15,219 nt of DNA from Parvibaculum sp964560165 (GCA_964560165.1 CAZLLB010000062.1:1-15219), one strand, 5' to 3'; counted from the stretch's first letter, positions 6,657 to 14,525 are shown. The notes: generated by a model not told the origin, from the sequence alone. Program-made: numbers and translations.

Positions 6657-7751
6657 ATGAGCATGCAGCGTCAGACGGCGATATGGATCGGCGCGGTTTT
6701 CGTCTTCGCTCTTCTGTTATGGCTGCTCTCGAGCATCCTGCTGCCTTTCGTCGCCGGTCTCGCGCTGGCCTATTTTCTCGATCCGCTGGCCGACCGTCTC
6801 GAAGAGCGCGGCCTTTCGCGCCTCATGGCGGCGACCATCATCTCGGTCGTCTTCACGCTGATCACCGTCGCCGTCGCTATCGTCATCCTGCCATTGCTCT
6901 ACCAGCAGACCATCGCCTTCATCGAAGCCGTGCCCAATATCGTCAAGGGCGCGCGCGTCTTCCTGCTTGAAGCGAGCGACGGCAAGCTGGGGCGGCTCCT
7001 CGGTCAGAACGCCGAAATCAAACAGGCCGTCAGCAATGTCGCAGGTGGCAGCATCTCCTGGCTGCTCAGCCTTCTCACCTCTCTGGGTTCGCAGGGTCTT
7101 GCGCTTGTCGGCCTTGTCTCGCTGATCTTCATCACTCCCGTCGTCGCCTTCTACATGCTGCTCGATTGGGACCGCATGGTCGCCCGTGTCGATGAGCTTC
7201 TGCCGCGCGAACATGCCGAAACGATCCGCGGCCTCGCCCGCGAGATCAATGAAGTGCTGGCGGGTTTCCTGCGCGGGCAGGGCCTCGTTTGCCTTTTTCT
7301 CGGCGTCTTCTATGCAGCGGGTCTTTCGCTCGTGGGCCTCAAGTTCGGCCTCATCGTCGGCATCGTCACCGGCGTCCTGAGCTTCATTCCCTATCTCGGC
7401 ACGGTCACGGGCTTCGTCGCCTCGGTCGCGTTGGCCTGTTTCCAGTTCTGGCCCGAATACACCCATATCGGCCTCGTCATCGGCATCTTCGTTCTCGGCC
7501 AGTTCATCGAGGGCAATTTTCTTCAGCCCAAACTTGTCGGCAACAAGGTCCGCCTGCACCCGGTATGGGTGATGTTCGCCATCCTCGCCTTTGGTTCGCT
7601 CTTCGGTTTTGCCGGTGCGCTGATCGCCTTGCCGGTCGCCGCCGCCCTCGGCGTCATTGCCCGCTTTTTCATCGCGCGCTATGAACAAAGCAAGCTCTAT
7701 CTGGGTACGGACGAGCCGCACCCCGTGTCCCTCGCGGACCCAGAGAAATAA
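6657..7751 (+). CDS. AI-2E (PerM/UPF0118) family membrane transporter
   Basis: Inner-membrane protein of the AI-2E exporter superfamily, members of which have been linked to autoinducer-2 export, Na+/H+ antiport or unknown transport. The 364 residues show about seven or eight hydrophobic segments (near 8-40, 57-82, 147-168, 207-226, 230-246, 251-263, 271-285 and 304-340) and a long soluble stretch around 88-145. Family landmarks are PVVAFYMLLDWDRM (161-174), FIPYLGTVTG (243-252) and EGNFLQPKLVGNKVRLHPVW (285-304). The ATG follows AGGAG at 6644-6648, which overlaps the DUF2066 stop; a second ATG two codons on is also possible. The stop codon directly abuts the hdaA ATG. The family is certain, the substrate unknown. 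Confidence 0.92.
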   Translation: MSMQRQTAIWIGAVFVFALLLWLLSSILLPFVAGLALAYFLDPLADRLEERGLSRLMAATIISVVFTLITVAVAIVILPLLYQQTIAFIEAVPNIVKGARVFLLEASDGKLGRLLGQNAEIKQAVSNVAGGSISWLLSLLTSLGSQGLALVGLVSLIFITPVVAFYMLLDWDRMVARVDELLPREHAETIRGLAREINEVLAGFLRGQGLVCLFLGVFYAAGLSLVGLKFGLIVGIVTGVLSFIPYLGTVTGFVASVALACFQFWPEYTHIGLVIGIFVLGQFIEGNFLQPKLVGNKVRLHPVWVMFAILAFGSLFGFAGALIALPVAAALGVIARFFIARYEQSKLYLGTDEPHPVSLADPEK

Positions 7752-8426
7752 ATGCCACGCCAGCTTGTCCTTGAACTCGGCCACCGCACCGCACGCGGGC
7801 GCGAGGATTTCCTTGTCGCGCCCTCCAACGCCACCGCCGTCGCGCTGATCGACGCCTGGCCCGCCTGGCCTTCGCCCTCCGTTGCCCTGTCAGGCCCGCA
7901 AGGCAGCGGCAAAACCCATCTTGCCGAAGTCTGGCGCGAAATGAGCGGTGCCGCCCGCATCGACGCCCGCGATCTCGCCGCCGCCGATGTGCCCGCTCTC
8001 GTCGCCGCTCGCGCCGTCATCGTCGAGGACGCCGCCGACCTGTCGGACGCCGCCGAGCGCACGCTTTTCCACTTGCTCAATCTGGTGAAGGAGGAGGGAG
8101 CCTCGCTGCTCCTCACCGCGCGGCAGGCACCCGCGCGTCTCGCCATCCGCCTGCCTGACCTTGCCTCCCGCCTCAAGGCATTGCCTCACGCCGAACTCGG
8201 ATCGCCCGACGACGCGCTTTTTGCAGGTGTCCTCGTCAAACTCTTCGATGATCGCCAGCTTCGGGTCGCCGAACCGCTGATCGCCTATCTCGCCGCCCGC
8301 ATCGAACGCCGCATCGGGGTCGCCCGCGATGTGGTGAGCGCGCTTGACCGCGCCTCCCTCTCGGGAAAGCGCCCCATCACCGTACCGCTCGCCGCGCAGG
8401 TGCTGGATGAGCTGAAACTGCCCTGA
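7752..8426 (+). CDS. hdaA: HdaA, DnaA-related regulator of replication initiation
   Basis: Hda/HdaA proteins bind the sliding clamp behind the replication fork and stimulate ATP hydrolysis by DnaA, preventing re-initiation. The 224-residue protein has an N-terminal QLVLEL (residues 4-9) fitting the clamp-binding motif, Walker A GPQGSGKTH at 48-56, a Walker B-like VIVEDAAD at 89-96, LLLTAR at 119-124 and a box VII-like LPDLASRL at 134-141 that would supply the arginine finger (Arg140). A lid region with RIERRIGVARD lies near 183-193. It has no DNA-binding domain IV, which separates it from DnaA itself. The ATG follows the permease TAA with no spacing and only a weak purine-rich site upstream, implying translational coupling. 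Linkage to ppk and purM recalls other alphaproteobacteria. Confidence 0.9.
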   Translation: MPRQLVLELGHRTARGREDFLVAPSNATAVALIDAWPAWPSPSVALSGPQGSGKTHLAEVWREMSGAARIDARDLAAADVPALVAARAVIVEDAADLSDAAERTLFHLLNLVKEEGASLLLTARQAPARLAIRLPDLASRLKALPHAELGSPDDALFAGVLVKLFDDRQLRVAEPLIAYLAARIERRIGVARDVVSALDRASLSGKRPITVPLAAQVLDELKLP

Positions 8427-8541
8427 AAGCGGCATTTTCGGGGCTGCTGCCCGGCTGCTGCAATGACTCGGTCATATGTTTGCCATAGGATTGAGAGACA
8501 AGGGATGCGCCCGCCGCCCGCACAAATCCCATGAGCAAGCC

Positions 8542-10824
8542 ATGACCACGACACCGCGCCCCACGATTGTCTCCGAAGACGCCAAGCCGCTGGCACCGTT
8601 GACGCCTTTGGCGCGCAAGGCTGAGCCCGTGTCCGTCTCCGCCGCGCCAGAGCCTCACATTGTGCATGAGGACGTCACGCCGAAGCTCTCCGTTGATGTC
8701 AGCCCCACCGACCGTTTCATCAATCGTGAATTGTCCTGGCTCGCCTTCAACACTCGTGTGCTGGAAGAAACCGCCAACCGCAATCACCCGCTGCTTGAGC
8801 GCCTGCGCTTTCTCTCCATCTCGGCTTCCAACCTTGATGAGTTCTACATGGTTCGCGTTGCTGGCCTGCGCGGTCAGGTGCGCGCTGGCGTTGGCACTCT
8901 GAGCCAGGATGGCCTCACCGCCGCCCAGCAGCTTGATCGCGTCAACGCAGCCGCCAATGATCTCATTCAGGAGCAACAGCGCCAATGGCTCTCGATCAGC
9001 AGCGAGTTGCGCAGCGCTGGCATCGCCGTCCTCGCCCCCGATGAAGTGACGGCGGATGAATTTTCCTGGCTCGAAAGCCGTTTTCTCGAACAGGTCTTCC
9101 CCGTCCTCACGCCGCTCGCCATCGACCCGGCTCATCCGTTTCCGTTCATCCCAAATCTGGGTTTCGCGCTGGCGCTGCAATTGCGCCGCCAGACCGACGG
9201 CAAGTCGATGGACGCTCTGCTGCCGATCCCCACTCAGGTCGAGCGCTTCGTCCGTCTGCCTGATCGCGATAGCGGCGCCGCCATCCACTTCATCGCGCTG
9301 GAAGACATGATCGGCCTTTTCCTCAGCCGTCTGTTCCCCGGCTATGACGTAATCGGGCAGGGCGCTTTCCGCTTGCTTCGCGATAGCGACATCGAAATAG
9401 AGGAAGAAGCCGAAGACCTCGTGCGCTTCTACGAAAGCGCCTTGAAGCGCCGCCGCCGCGGCAGCGTCATCCGCTTGAAGATGCAGGCCAAGACGCCGCC
9501 CTCATTGCGCGATCTCGTCGTCAGTGAGCTTGGTGTCGGCGAAAAGGAACTGGCGCTGGTTGACGGCCTTCTCGGTCTCGCCCAGACGACGCAATTGATC
9601 GTGGACGACCGCCCCGACTTCAAATTCCCGCCCTACAATGCGCGCTTCCCCGAGCGCATCCGCGACCATGGCGGCGATTGCCTCGCGGCGATCCGCTCCA
9701 AGGACATCATCGTCCACCATCCGTTTGAATCCTTTGACGTCGTCGTGCAGTTCATCCGCCAGGCCGCCGCCGATCCCGATGTCGTCGCTATCAAACAGTC
9801 GCTTTACCGCACCTCCAAAGACAGCCCCGTCGTTCAGGCGCTCATTGAAGCCTCCGAGGCTGGCAAGTCGGTCACGGCGCTGGTGGAACTGAAGGCCCGT
9901 TTCGACGAAGCCGCCAACATCGTCTGGGCGCGCAATCTGGAGCGCGCGGGCGTGCAGGTCGTCTTCGGCTTCATCGAGTTGAAGACCCATGCCAAGCTCT
10001 CGCTGGTCGTCCGTCGCGAAGGCGGTGGCCTGCGCTCCTATGTCCATTTCGGCACCGGCAACTATCATCCCGTCACGGCCAAGATCTATACCGACCTGTC
10101 GATGTTCACCTGCGATCCGCTGCTCGCCGCCGATGTTTCGCAGATTTTCAATTTTATCACCGGCTATGCGGAGCCCAAGCACCTTAACCTGCTAGCTGTC
10201 TCGCCGGTCAGCTTGCGGCCGCGCCTGCTCTCCCACATTCAGGCTGAAATCGAACATGCGCGCGCCGGTCGCCCTGGTGCCATCTGGGCCAAACTGAATT
10301 CGCTGGTCGATCCCGACATCATCGACGCGCTTTACGAAGCCAGCCGCGCCGGTGTCAGAATCGAGCTGATCATTCGCGGCATCTGCTGCCTGCGTCCCGG
10401 CGTCGAGGGCCTTTCTGAAAATATCCGTGTAAAGAGCATCGTCGGCCGATTCCTCGAACATTCACGCATCATCTGCTTCGGCAATGGTCATGGCCTGCCG
10501 TCCGACAAGGCCAAAGTCTATATTTCTTCCGCCGATTGGATGCCCCGCAATCTCGATCGCCGCGTCGAGGTGCTCGTTCCTATCCTCAATTCCACTGTTC
10601 ACGATCAGGTGCTAGACCAGATCATGGTTGCGAATCTGAGAGACAACCAGCAAAGTTGGTCTCTTCGGGCGGATGGGACCTATGAGCGCCAGTCCGTTCC
10701 CGAGGGGGGTGAGCCGTTCAACGCGCATACCTACTTCATGAACAACGCAAGTCTCTCTGGTCGTGGAAAATCTCTGCAAGAAAACCTGCCGCCGGCTTTC
10801 CCGGCCAAGGCAAGCCGGGATTGA
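8542..10824 (+). CDS. ppk: Polyphosphate kinase 1
   Basis: Synthesises inorganic polyphosphate reversibly from ATP, usually membrane-associated. The 760-residue product has the N-terminal domain opening with DRFINRELSWLAFNTRVLEE from residue 57, then the PLD-like catalytic domains. His483 in THAKL is the expected phospho-histidine, His502 lies in YVHFGTGNY, and His640 in FLEHSRI; their spacing (19 and 157) equals that of His435, His454 and His592 in the E. coli enzyme. Before the core is a tail of about 56 residues, rich in P, A, S, T and V, which contains the motif PxPxIVxED twice (5-13 and 36-44). The start is uncertain: ATG 8542 is preferred, while ATG 8476 would add 22 atypical residues; neither has a good ribosome binding site. 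ppx follows after 27 bases. The gap to hdaA is 115 bases and may hold its own promoter. Confidence 0.95.
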   Translation: MTTTPRPTIVSEDAKPLAPLTPLARKAEPVSVSAAPEPHIVHEDVTPKLSVDVSPTDRFINRELSWLAFNTRVLEETANRNHPLLERLRFLSISASNLDEFYMVRVAGLRGQVRAGVGTLSQDGLTAAQQLDRVNAAANDLIQEQQRQWLSISSELRSAGIAVLAPDEVTADEFSWLESRFLEQVFPVLTPLAIDPAHPFPFIPNLGFALALQLRRQTDGKSMDALLPIPTQVERFVRLPDRDSGAAIHFIALEDMIGLFLSRLFPGYDVIGQGAFRLLRDSDIEIEEEAEDLVRFYESALKRRRRGSVIRLKMQAKTPPSLRDLVVSELGVGEKELALVDGLLGLAQTTQLIVDDRPDFKFPPYNARFPERIRDHGGDCLAAIRSKDIIVHHPFESFDVVVQFIRQAAADPDVVAIKQSLYRTSKDSPVVQALIEASEAGKSVTALVELKARFDEAANIVWARNLERAGVQVVFGFIELKTHAKLSLVVRREGGGLRSYVHFGTGNYHPVTAKIYTDLSMFTCDPLLAADVSQIFNFITGYAEPKHLNLLAVSPVSLRPRLLSHIQAEIEHARAGRPGAIWAKLNSLVDPDIIDALYEASRAGVRIELIIRGICCLRPGVEGLSENIRVKSIVGRFLEHSRIICFGNGHGLPSDKAKVYISSADWMPRNLDRRVEVLVPILNSTVHDQVLDQIMVANLRDNQQSWSLRADGTYERQSVPEGGEPFNAHTYFMNNASLSGRGKSLQENLPPAFPAKASRD

Positions 10825-10851
10825 TCTCCGCCCGGGAATAAAGGGGTCATA

Positions 10852-12351
10852 TTGAGCGGCCGCAAGACGACAGGCCGGTTCGGCATCGTCGATCTGGGTT
10901 CCAATTCCGTCCGCCTCGTCGTTTATGCGGCGGCGGAGCGCAACCCCTTGCTCGTTTTCAACGAGAAGGTTCTCTGCGGCCTGGGCCGCACACTCTCCAG
11001 CACCGGGCGACTCGATCCCAAAGGCATCGACCGCGCGCTGGCGGCATTGAAGCGCTTTGTCGCATTGCGTGAGCAGATCGGCATCGACCGGCTGATCGTC
11101 GCTGCCACTGCCGCCGTCCGCGACGCCGAAGACGGGCCGGAGTTTCTCGCCCGCGCCGAAAAAATCTGCGGCTTCAAGATCATGCTCGTCTCCGGTGCCG
11201 AGGAGGCGCGCCTTGCCGCGCAAGGCGTCCTCTCCGGTATTCCCGATGCCGATGGCGTCGTCGGCGATCTCGGCGGCGCGAGCCTCGAACTCGTCGGCAT
11301 CAGCGGCGGCAAGCGTCTGGGCGAAGGGGCAACGCTGCCCATCGGCCCGCTGCGCCTCATGGATGTCGCCAAGGGCTCGCTCTCGTCAGCCGAGGGCATC
11401 GTCGAGAAAGCTTTCAAGGGTCTCGATCTTCTGAAGGAATCGCAAGGCAAGAAGATCTATGTCGTCGGCGGTGCCTGGCGCAATCTCGCGCGCATCCACA
11501 TGGCGCAGCGCAACTATCCGATCAAAGTGCTGCACGAATATGTGATCCCCGCTCGCGATGCCTCCGACATCGCCAAGGTCATCGGCAAGCTCGGCCCCAA
11601 GACGCTGGCGCAAATCCCCGACATTTCCGAACGCCGCATCGATACGCTGCCATTCGGCGCATTGATCCTCGAAAAACTGATTGCCGCGATGAAGGCGAAG
11701 GAGATCGTCGTCTCCGCCTATGGTCTGCGCGAGGGCATCCTCTTCGATCATCTCGACAAGCGCGAACAGGCAAAAGACCCGCTGCTCGAAGGCGCGCGCG
11801 ATCTTGCCGAGCGTCTTGCGCGTTTTCCCGAACACGGGGCCGAACTCACGCCCTGGACCGCGCCTCTCTTCAGCGACGCTGTGCTTGGCGAAAACCCCGC
11901 CGAAGCGCGCTTGCGTCAGGCCGCCTGCATTCTCGCCGATATAGGCTGGTATGTGCATCCCGACTACCGCGCCCATCACTCGATGACGCAAATCCTGCTC
12001 GCGCCTTTCTCCGGCATCGATCACCCCGGACGTCTGATATTGGCGCGCACCCTCTATCATCGCCATGAGGGCAAGGGCGAACCGCAAACGGTCGGCAGCC
12101 TCGTCGGCATGTTGAACGAAAATGAAAATCGTCGCGCGCTGGTGCTCGGCCTCGCGCTGCGCCTCGCTTTCACACTCTGCGCGGCCACCGCAGGCGTCCT
12201 GCCTAAAACGCGCCTCGAAATTTCCAAGAGCCTGGTCACGCTGGTTGTCCCGCGCCGCTACGAGCCGCTGCTTGGCGAAGTCGTAAGCAAGCGCCTCTCC
12301 GCGCTCGCCCGCACCATCGATCGCAAAGGCGAAACGCGCGTCGGGAATTGA
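10852..12351 (+). CDS. ppx: Exopolyphosphatase of the Ppx/GppA family
   Basis: Hydrolyses polyphosphate from its ends, and in some members also pppGpp, so it opposes PPK. The 499 residues belong to the sugar kinase/Hsp70/actin fold: phosphate loop DLGSNSVRL at 14-22, ATAAVRDA at 85-92, SGAEEARL at 114-121 containing the expected catalytic glutamate (117 or 118), and second loop GDLGGASLEL at 138-147. A C-terminal helical part of about 190 residues contains ADIGWYVHPDYRAHHS, as in long HD-like Ppx proteins. The start is TTG at 10852, supported by AAGGGG at 10841-10846; no ATG is suitably placed. It follows ppk by 27 bases, so the two are probably one transcript, with the weak start codon holding down the degrading enzyme. 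A guanosine pentaphosphatase role cannot be excluded. Confidence 0.93.
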   Translation: MSGRKTTGRFGIVDLGSNSVRLVVYAAAERNPLLVFNEKVLCGLGRTLSSTGRLDPKGIDRALAALKRFVALREQIGIDRLIVAATAAVRDAEDGPEFLARAEKICGFKIMLVSGAEEARLAAQGVLSGIPDADGVVGDLGGASLELVGISGGKRLGEGATLPIGPLRLMDVAKGSLSSAEGIVEKAFKGLDLLKESQGKKIYVVGGAWRNLARIHMAQRNYPIKVLHEYVIPARDASDIAKVIGKLGPKTLAQIPDISERRIDTLPFGALILEKLIAAMKAKEIVVSAYGLREGILFDHLDKREQAKDPLLEGARDLAERLARFPEHGAELTPWTAPLFSDAVLGENPAEARLRQAACILADIGWYVHPDYRAHHSMTQILLAPFSGIDHPGRLILARTLYHRHEGKGEPQTVGSLVGMLNENENRRALVLGLALRLAFTLCAATAGVLPKTRLEISKSLVTLVVPRRYEPLLGEVVSKRLSALARTIDRKGETRVGN

Positions 12352-12490
12352 TCTCAGCGATCCTTCTAGCGCCCAGCGCGCATCAGGCGTAAAATTCCGC
12401 TTCACGTTGGCCGATGAAAAGACAGCGATCCTGTCGGTTCTCCGTTGTCGTTTTCCTCGCGTCCGGCATCACGGAAGCAGGAGTGGCATC

Positions 12491-12955
12491 ATGGCGAAGA
12501 GCTTGCGCAGCTACCTGAAACAGCGCGGCATCGATTACGAGGAAGTCAGGCATCCCCGTGAGGTGACGATGAGCCGTGTCGCCGAGCGCGCGCATATTCA
12601 CGGCCATAAATTGGCAAAGGCCGTGCTGATAAAAAGCGATAGCGGCTACAGTCTCGCCGTCGTGCCAAGCACCTGTCGTGTCGATCTCGCCCATCTTTCC
12701 GGCTTGCTGCATGAGCGCCTCGGCGTCGCCACCGAACAAGAGATCGAAAGCTGCTTCGCCGATTGCGAACCCGGTGCCCTCCCACCGCTCGGCGAGCCCT
12801 ACGGCATGAAAGTCACCCTCGACAGCGCCCTCTTCGAGCAACCCGACATCTATTTTGAAGCAGGCGACCACCGCACACTCATCCACATGAGCGGCCAGGA
12901 TTTCACCCGCCTGATGGACGGAGCAGAGCGCGGACATATCGGCGCGCATATGTGA
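12491..12955 (+). CDS. YbaK/EbsC-type aminoacyl-tRNA deacylase domain protein
   Basis: Free-standing relative of the ProRS editing domain; characterised members hydrolyse mischarged tRNAs, most often Cys- or Ala-tRNA(Pro). The 154 residues cover a single domain. LAKAVLIKSD (41-50) supplies the conserved lysine (Lys43), VVPSTCRVDL lies at 57-66, PPLGEPYGMKVTLD at 98-111, and HMSGQDFTRLM at 132-142 closes the domain. The frame is open further upstream to 12407, but the ATG at 12491 has AGGAG at 12479-12483 and the natural N-terminus MAKSLRSYLKQRGI. The 139-base gap after ppx shows no clear terminator or promoter, so co-transcription is possible. The exact tRNA substrate cannot be predicted. It converges with rnd across a non-coding stretch holding a palindrome. 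Confidence 0.85.
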   Translation: MAKSLRSYLKQRGIDYEEVRHPREVTMSRVAERAHIHGHKLAKAVLIKSDSGYSLAVVPSTCRVDLAHLSGLLHERLGVATEQEIESCFADCEPGALPPLGEPYGMKVTLDSALFEQPDIYFEAGDHRTLIHMSGQDFTRLMDGAERGHIGAHM

Positions 12956-13025
12956 AGAATGGTCTGTAAGCGGAGTTTCAAGGCTCGCGCCGGACCGGCC
13001 CCGGCCCGTCACCCAAAACTCAGCC

Positions 13026-13107
13026 GTCATCCCGGTCTTGAGCCGGGATCCACTGCGACACCCTCCGTGCCAACGGCAACTGGACCCCGGGACAAACCCG
13101 AGGTGAC
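13026..13107. repeat. Degenerate palindromic intergenic repeat
   Basis: Arms 13026-13052 (starting GTCATCCCGGTCTTGAGCCG) and 13081-13107 are imperfect inverted copies of 27 bases, with roughly seven mismatches, around a 28-base loop that contains a small TGCC-AAC-GGCA hairpin. It resembles a decayed copy of the GTCATCCCGGGCTTG... palindrome that I recall as a dispersed family in alphaproteobacteria. It lies in the 274-base gap between the converging YbaK-type gene and rnd. The rest of that gap holds only a GGGG-AACAAAAA-CCCC hairpin near 13164-13179 and no supportable gene. Confidence 0.7.
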
Positions 13108-13229
13108 AACCCGCTTTCTCTTCACATCATGATTGTCATGCACCGCCGAGAGGCAGCCAGCGCAGGGGAACAAAAACCCCATCATCCGCCCTCAAGCTGG
13201 GGCCCGCCGCGCCAACCTTAGAGCCTGCG

Positions 13230-14387
13230 CTACGCCTTGCCCGTCTCGATCAGCACGATCCGCTTGCCCTTCGCGCCCAGCGCCAGCTCGCCGCGCTTCA
13301 GCCGCAGCGCGTCCGCGCCGAAGACTTCGCGCCGCCAGCCGGTAAGGGCAGGCACATCGGCTTCCTCATGCGCCGCGATCAATTCCAGATCGGCGATCTT
13401 GGCGATCAGCTTATGCGCCACCTCGTGCTCTTCGCAGCACATGGAGAGAAGCACCTTCAGCAGTTCCACCAGCGGCCCGATACCCGCGGGCAGCGGCTCG
13501 GCCTCCTTGACCACGGGAATCTGGCTTTCCGGCATCGCCAATCCGCGCTCGATGGCTTCCATCAGCGCCGCCGCCGCGCGGCTGTTCGACATGCCTTTGG
13601 GCACGGCGCGCAAACGATCCAGCTCTTCGATGCTGCGCGGGATCTGCGTGGCTATTTCGGCCAGCGCATCGTCTTTCAGCACGCGCGAGCGGGGCAGGTC
13701 GCGCTCCTGCGCCTGGCGCTCGCGCCATGCGGCCACTTCCACCAGCACGGCAAGCCCCTTGCGCCCCTTGAAGCGCGTCTTCAGCCGCTTCCAGGCATCC
13801 TCCGGCCGCGTCTCATAAGTCTCGGGATTTTGCAGGATCGACATTTCTTCGGCGACCCAGCGCGCGCGGCCCGTCTGCGTCAGCCGCCGCGCCAGCACTT
13901 CGTAAATCTTGCGCAGATGGGTAACGTCGCCACAGGCATATTGAAGCTGCTTGTCCGAAAGCGGCCGCCGCGACCAGTCGGTGAAGCGCGACGACTTATC
14001 GACGCTTCCGCCCGTCAGCCGCTTCACCAACGTCTCATAGCCCACGCTGTCTCCGAAGCCGCAGACCATGGCCGCGACTTGCGTATCAAACAGCGGATCA
14101 GGAATGCACTGCGCATCGTGCCAGAAAATCTCAATGTCCTGCCGCGCCGCGTGAAAGACCTTCACGACCTTCTTGTTGCGCATCAGATCGTAAAAGGCGC
14201 TGAGATCGATGCCAGGGGCAAGCGGGTCGATCACCACCTCGTCATTGGGGCCGGCAAGCTGGATCAGGCAGAGCTTCGACCAGAAGGTCGAGTCGCGCAT
14301 GAATTCTGTATCGACCGTAACAAAGCCCGCGCCGGACAGGCGCGCGCAGACGGTTTCGAGTTCGGAAGTGGTGGTGACAATGATCAT
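13230..14387 (-). CDS. rnd: Ribonuclease D
   Basis: 3'-to-5' exoribonuclease involved in 3' maturation of tRNAs and other stable RNAs. The 385 residues carry the DEDDy catalytic set: Asp26 and Glu28 in VDTEFMR, Asp84 in HAARQDIE, and Tyr150 and Asp154 in YACGDVTHL. An HRDC nucleic-acid-binding domain covers about residues 212-290 (VAAWRERQAQERDLPRSRV region), and a further C-terminal helical region completes the normal length. The ATG at 14387 opens directly into the first beta strand; a purine stretch (AGAGAC) lies seven bases upstream. The gene is divergent from aspS, with a 15-base perfect palindrome 45 bases before its start codon. No defects are visible. Confidence 0.96.
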   Translation of the reverse strand: MIIVTTTSELETVCARLSGAGFVTVDTEFMRDSTFWSKLCLIQLAGPNDEVVIDPLAPGIDLSAFYDLMRNKKVVKVFHAARQDIEIFWHDAQCIPDPLFDTQVAAMVCGFGDSVGYETLVKRLTGGSVDKSSRFTDWSRRPLSDKQLQYACGDVTHLRKIYEVLARRLTQTGRARWVAEEMSILQNPETYETRPEDAWKRLKTRFKGRKGLAVLVEVAAWRERQAQERDLPRSRVLKDDALAEIATQIPRSIEELDRLRAVPKGMSNSRAAAALMEAIERGLAMPESQIPVVKEAEPLPAGIGPLVELLKVLLSMCCEEHEVAHKLIAKIADLELIAAHEEADVPALTGWRREVFGADALRLKRGELALGAKGKRIVLIETGKA

Positions 14388-14431
14388 TAAGCGTCTCTAT
14401 AACTCATCAAGTTTGTCTTGTCTTTCCCGGT

Positions 14432-14446
14432 GTAACTGTCAGTTAC
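14432..14446. promoter_or_regulatory. Operator-like perfect palindrome between rnd and aspS
   Basis: GTAACTG T CAGTTAC has two perfect 7-base arms around one central base. Its AT-rich composition stands out from the GC-rich neighbourhood, and it lies between two divergent genes, 45 bases before rnd and 122 before aspS. This size and symmetry fit a site for a dimeric repressor such as a TetR-type protein; no such regulator gene is visible nearby. Confidence 0.4.
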
Positions 14447-14465
14447 GTCCCGCGGGGCGCGACTC

Positions 14466-14525
14466 TTGACAAGCCATTGCCTTCATGCGCTTTTTCGCCT
14501 CAGGCGCATGTAGTTCATAATTATG
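14466..14525 (+). promoter_or_regulatory. Candidate promoter and leader structures of aspS
   Basis: A consensus TTGACA is at 14466-14471 but the correctly spaced region (about 14489-14495, GCTTTTT) is a poor -10. Further on, CATAAT at 14516-14521 is a better -10, with only TTTCGC at the -35 distance. An inverted repeat CATGCGC (14484-14490) / GCGCATG (14504-14510) and a 10-base palindrome CATAATTATG (14516-14525) overlap these elements. Which element is the real promoter cannot be told by eye. Confidence 0.35.

Noticed and set aside
6717..7784. 355-codon minus-strand open frame over the permease gene
   Set aside because: Antisense to a clear membrane protein; its very acidic, low-complexity composition is the expected mirror of hydrophobic codons in GC-rich DNA.
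11386..12405. 339-codon minus-strand open frame over ppx
   Set aside because: Shadow of ppx with no family features and no ribosome binding site of note.
13108..13229. Possible small gene before the rnd stop, including a 70-codon plus-strand frame from 13133
   Set aside because: The frame runs into rnd on the opposite strand, has no ribosome binding site and has a low-complexity Ala/Arg/Pro composition.
13368..14390. 340-codon plus-strand open frame over rnd
   Set aside because: The minus strand encodes RNase D with all catalytic residues; the plus-strand translation is repetitive and unrecognisable.
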